Part shown: in pieces, positions 61,551 to 64,000 of the stretch
Layout of the letters: each line of letters starts with the position of its first letter
Position numbering within the stretch: the stretch's first letter is position 1
Assembly: GCA_040389045.1 (NCBI GenBank)
Contig: JAZKAT010000047.1
Location: forward strand, 1-64,000
DNA: 64,000 nucleotides
Direction of reading: 5' to 3'
Source: UBA5158 sp040389045
GTDB lineage: Bacteria; Pseudomonadota; Gammaproteobacteria; DSM-16500
Position numbers and translations under genes: made by a program
Notes under the pieces: model-generated
Seen by the model: the letters and a program-made list of their open reading frames with translations, nothing else
Told to the model about the DNA's origin: nothing
Database searches by the model: none

Positions 61551-62747
61551 TCAGGCTTTCTCCAGTATAAACCCCGCTACAGTAAGTCCGGGGCCGAAAG
61601 CAATACTCACGACTTTTGTACCTGGTAACACGGTTGGATCATCGATAATTTCTTTCCAGATATAAGGTACAGTTGCTGAGACTATATTACCATGTTCAAA
61701 AAGAATTTTTTTACTAAATCGAATCTGATCTTCAGATAAGCCTAGTTGTTCTTTGATATGTTCAATGATTTTAGGCCCGCCTGGGTGTAATGCAAAAATC
61801 AAGTCAGGCTTGATCTCGGCAAAATCCAAACCTATCTGCCGGCAAAGGCCTTCGACAAAAGGCTGGATTTCCTCGCGAATCTTCATGGGAACGCTTTTTG
61901 AAAGCCACATTTCAAAACTATAAGGCCCAGGTTTCAAGGTCATTTCATTGACCGAGGCAGGAATAATAATATCTTGGGCAGCGAGTACTTTTAAACATTT
62001 CTTTGCAACATGATCCTGGTCTTCGAGATAAATGGAATATTTAATAAAGCCATCCCCAAACAAGGTCATCGCTACAATCTGATCTGGAGCGTTATTAATT
62101 GCCTGAAAATGTAGCGAAGAATATTCGGTATGTAATATATCGACGCATTTTTTTGCTTTGGGCAGGATGGCATTAGAACTTAAAAATCCAACTGCCATCC
62201 GTAAGGGTGGGATAGCTCCATAACAACCCATTTGATAAGAGTGGGTGACGGTCACGTTCGACCATTTTTTGTTGGATAATAGCCTTTGAATTGGGCTAGG
62301 CGAGATATAGCCAGTGCAGGTGGCGTGGATGATATCGTCAGGCAGAATAGTAACGTTTTCATACCAGTGTTCCATCACCTTAAGAACCAGATTTTCATAA
62401 ATTGACAGCCGACCATTCATATCGATGCCTAGATAATTATCCATAATATTTTCATAAATTTCCGGAAATGTTTCGGTCGATATGGTTTGGTCTTGCTGGG
62501 AAAAAACATTTTCCAGGATATTTAATTCTCGTTTACTGATGTACTTGGGTAGCACACCATATCTATCCATATCGGTTTGGGCGATTTTAAAAATTTTATC
62601 GGCTTCCGCGGTGGCTACCACATGGTTTTTGGAACATTGTGCGATAGCCAGTAACCATGCCGTGTAGTCAAGCAAGGTTTGCTGCGCAATAGGTGGCGTA
62701 TTGTTATATGGCATGAAGTCAGTCATAAAAATCACAGGTTTGGTCAT
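61551..62747 (-). CDS. Type III polyketide synthase (chalcone/alkylresorcinol synthase family)
   Basis: 398 residues, thiolase fold. Catalytic triad visible: Cys175 in SYQMGCYGAIP, His321 in LHPGGPK, Asn354 in EHGNIVSAT; HATCTGYISPS is also a family hallmark. Extends an acyl starter with malonyl-CoA to make alkylpyrones or alkylresorcinols. Starts 12 nt after the fatty acyl-AMP ligase/ACP gene, which probably supplies the starter directly as an ACP-bound fatty acyl group. Product cannot be told. Confidence 0.92.
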   Translation of the reverse strand: MTKPVIFMTDFMPYNNTPPIAQQTLLDYTAWLLAIAQCSKNHVVATAEADKIFKIAQTDMDRYGVLPKYISKRELNILENVFSQQDQTISTETFPEIYENIMDNYLGIDMNGRLSIYENLVLKVMEHWYENVTILPDDIIHATCTGYISPSPIQRLLSNKKWSNVTVTHSYQMGCYGAIPPLRMAVGFLSSNAILPKAKKCVDILHTEYSSLHFQAINNAPDQIVAMTLFGDGFIKYSIYLEDQDHVAKKCLKVLAAQDIIIPASVNEMTLKPGPYSFEMWLSKSVPMKIREEIQPFVEGLCRQIGLDFAEIKPDLIFALHPGGPKIIEHIKEQLGLSEDQIRFSKKILFEHGNIVSATVPYIWKEIIDDPTVLPGTKVVSIAFGPGLTVAGFILEKA

Positions 62748-62759
62748 GTCTACGACCCC

Positions 62760-64000
62760 CTAGCTAATTTTCCTGGTACGTTCAGCAAATTTTGGGATAG
62801 CGATTTTTTTATCGGGTTTGGAGGAGACTAGTTTGAGATGTTTGCGCTTGGTTTCGGTATTCTCTATGGTTTTGGGCAGGCCGATTAAAAAATCAGCCAT
62901 ATCCTGTATCGTTGCACATTCATAAAAGATTTTTTCCGGGATAGGTAGTTTGACAATTTTTTCCAGTTCAACGGACAATGCCGCCATTTGAATTGAATCT
63001 ATGCCGAAGTCGGAAATTTTAGTTTCTGGTTTGATATTTTCAATGGGTGTTTTGAAGTTTTTTGCCAGATAGGTTGTTATACAATTTATAATTTCTGCTT
63101 TATCAACCCACTCCTGTAAATGGTTGCGCCATTTTGCGGTGATTTTTAATTCGTTTTCTATATACATTTTTTTGCAGGTTTGTCTTTGTATTTTGCCACT
63201 GGTGGTTTTTGGCAACGTGCCAGAGGCGATAAAAATAATTTCATAGGCGGTAAGGAAGTTGGTGCTGAGCAGGCCGGCATTAATTTCTGAGCCTAGCTTT
63301 TGCGGGTCAAAGGTCGCCAGCATTTTTTTATTCAATTCGACGACGATGATCAATTGCTCTTTATGATCGACTTCCAGGGAGAATGCGGCGATGGAATTTT
63401 TGCGAATGAATTCACTTTTTGTTTCCGCGGTGAGCTCGATATCCTGCGGATAATAATTACTGCCGTTAATGATAATTAAATCTTTGATACGGCCAGTAAT
63501 ATAAAGTTCGCCTGATTCATCAATAAACCCAAGATCGCCGGTGCGTAAGTAATTGGTGCCATTAATTTGGTTTTCAAAAATGGCTTTACTCAATTCGGGT
63601 TTATTAAGATAGCCTTGCACAATATGTTCGCCGGAGACGCAGATTTCGCCGATTTCATTCACACAAGTTTGTAGTGTTTCGGGATTAATAATTTTGATTT
63701 TTTGACCGAGAAAGTTGGCGGTGCCGCAACTGACAAACTCATGGGTTTTCTGCAAATCTTCCGGATAAATGACTTGGTTTTTTTGCAGGGCGGCTTCGTC
63801 TAGATAAATATATTTTACGGCCCGTGTACTCTTGCCGGAAACAAACACTGTGGCTTCCGCCAAGCCATATGCTGGCGTGAACGCATCTTCATTAAAACCA
63901 CAGGGGGAAAAAAGTTTGATAAATTCTTTGAGGGTGGAGGGTTGAACGGGTTCGGCCGCGTTGATGGATTTTTTTAAAGAACTTAAATCAAGTTGGGCGC
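62760..64000 (-). CDS. Fatty acyl-AMP ligase fused to an acyl carrier domain (5' part beyond the window)
   Basis: The open frame runs off the right edge; the visible 412 codons are the C-terminal part. Reading past the first TTG (63863) gives FTPAYGLAEATV, the conserved adenylation motif of FAAL/FadD32-type enzymes, so 63863 is not the true start. Further motifs: YLRTGDLGFIDESGELYITGRIKDLIIING and LPKTTSGKIQRQ with the catalytic Lys. Residues after that form a phosphopantetheine carrier domain with FGIDSIQMAAL, Ser being the attachment site. It activates a fatty acid as acyl-AMP and loads its own carrier domain, feeding the adjacent type III polyketide synthase. Confidence 0.92.
   Translation of the reverse strand, partial: AQLDLSSLKKSINAAEPVQPSTLKEFIKLFSPCGFNEDAFTPAYGLAEATVFVSGKSTRAVKYIYLDEAALQKNQVIYPEDLQKTHEFVSCGTANFLGQKIKIINPETLQTCVNEIGEICVSGEHIVQGYLNKPELSKAIFENQINGTNYLRTGDLGFIDESGELYITGRIKDLIIINGSNYYPQDIELTAETKSEFIRKNSIAAFSLEVDHKEQLIIVVELNKKMLATFDPQKLGSEINAGLLSTNFLTAYEIIFIASGTLPKTTSGKIQRQTCKKMYIENELKITAKWRNHLQEWVDKAEIINCITTYLAKNFKTPIENIKPETKISDFGIDSIQMAALSVELEKIVKLPIPEKIFYECATIQDMADFLIGLPKTIENTETKRKHLKLVSSKPDKKIAIPKFAERTRKIS

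Noticed and set aside
1..64000. tRNA, rRNA, transposase, integrase or phage genes
   Set aside because: Looked for and not recognised; the only mobile-type signals are short non-coding palindromic repeats.

Overview
The window looks like the chromosome of a gamma-proteobacterium. About 48 kb (roughly 5.1-53.3 kb) is one very large surface-polysaccharide locus. The gene types suggest the order Legionellales (Coxiella/Aquicella/Legionella relatives): a legionaminic-acid-type nonulosonate operon, a patatin-like phospholipase with a long extra C-terminus, large coiled-coil and multi-membrane proteins of unknown function, and a small exported protein resembling Legionella/Coxiella secreted proteins. 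This placement is inference from gene content; there is no rRNA, tRNA or other marker gene in the window to settle it.

Layout. 1-5.1 kb: an inverted-repeat element, then a His-rich multi-membrane protein behind a strong promoter that overlaps a near-consensus Fur box, then a 930-residue coiled-coil protein. 5.1-19.6 kb, minus strand: an 11-gene, mostly overlapping operon read right to left. It holds GT4, asparagine synthase, heparinase-like protein, GT4, NAD-epimerase, WecA/WbpL-type initiating transferase, a bi-domain oxidoreductase, a DUF218 protein, and the Wzb/Wza/Wzc export set. 19.9-24.6 kb, plus strand: a second heparinase-like/asparagine synthase/GT2 set, mirror-image to the first. 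24.6-33.7 kb: a multi-membrane orphan, a Wzy-like membrane protein, a GT-like protein, three exported proteins and a WbpM-type 4,6-dehydratase. 33.8-53.3 kb, plus strand: a 19-gene operon containing WecB and WecC (UDP-ManNAcA), a PglK-type ABC flippase, a complete-looking nonulosonate core (LegB, LegC, NeuC, NeuB, NeuD, PtmE, NeuA types), then a methyltransferase, an aminotransferase, two Gfo/Idh/MocA oxidoreductases, a KdsB-like cytidylyltransferase, a HAD phosphatase, a PGDH-like dehydrogenase and a SIS isomerase. 53.5-64 kb: a beta-helix exported protein, a patatin, a DEAD-box helicase, a Nudix hydrolase, a Gly-rich exported protein, a GGDEF/EAL protein, a type III polyketide synthase and the 3' part of a fatty acyl-AMP ligase fused to an acyl carrier domain.

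How it fits together (inference). WbpM- and WecA/WbpL-type enzymes start a repeat unit on undecaprenyl phosphate. WecB/WecC supply ManNAcA, the asparagine synthases probably amidate uronic acids, and the Leg/Neu set supplies a CMP-nonulosonate. The PglK-type protein is the only flippase candidate, and the Wza/Wzb/Wzc set suggests capsule-type export. The last block of the operon resembles the Kdo pathway (SIS isomerase, HAD phosphatase, CMP transferase) without a KdsA, and the serine pathway (PGDH, aminotransferase, HAD phosphatase). I do not recognise it as a described pathway; it is the best candidate here for new chemistry.

Three families of short palindromic repeats are scattered between genes and supply the stop codons of three of them. 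Two 100-N gaps are flanked by identical sequence (55 nt and 17 nt) and are probably scaffolding artefacts.
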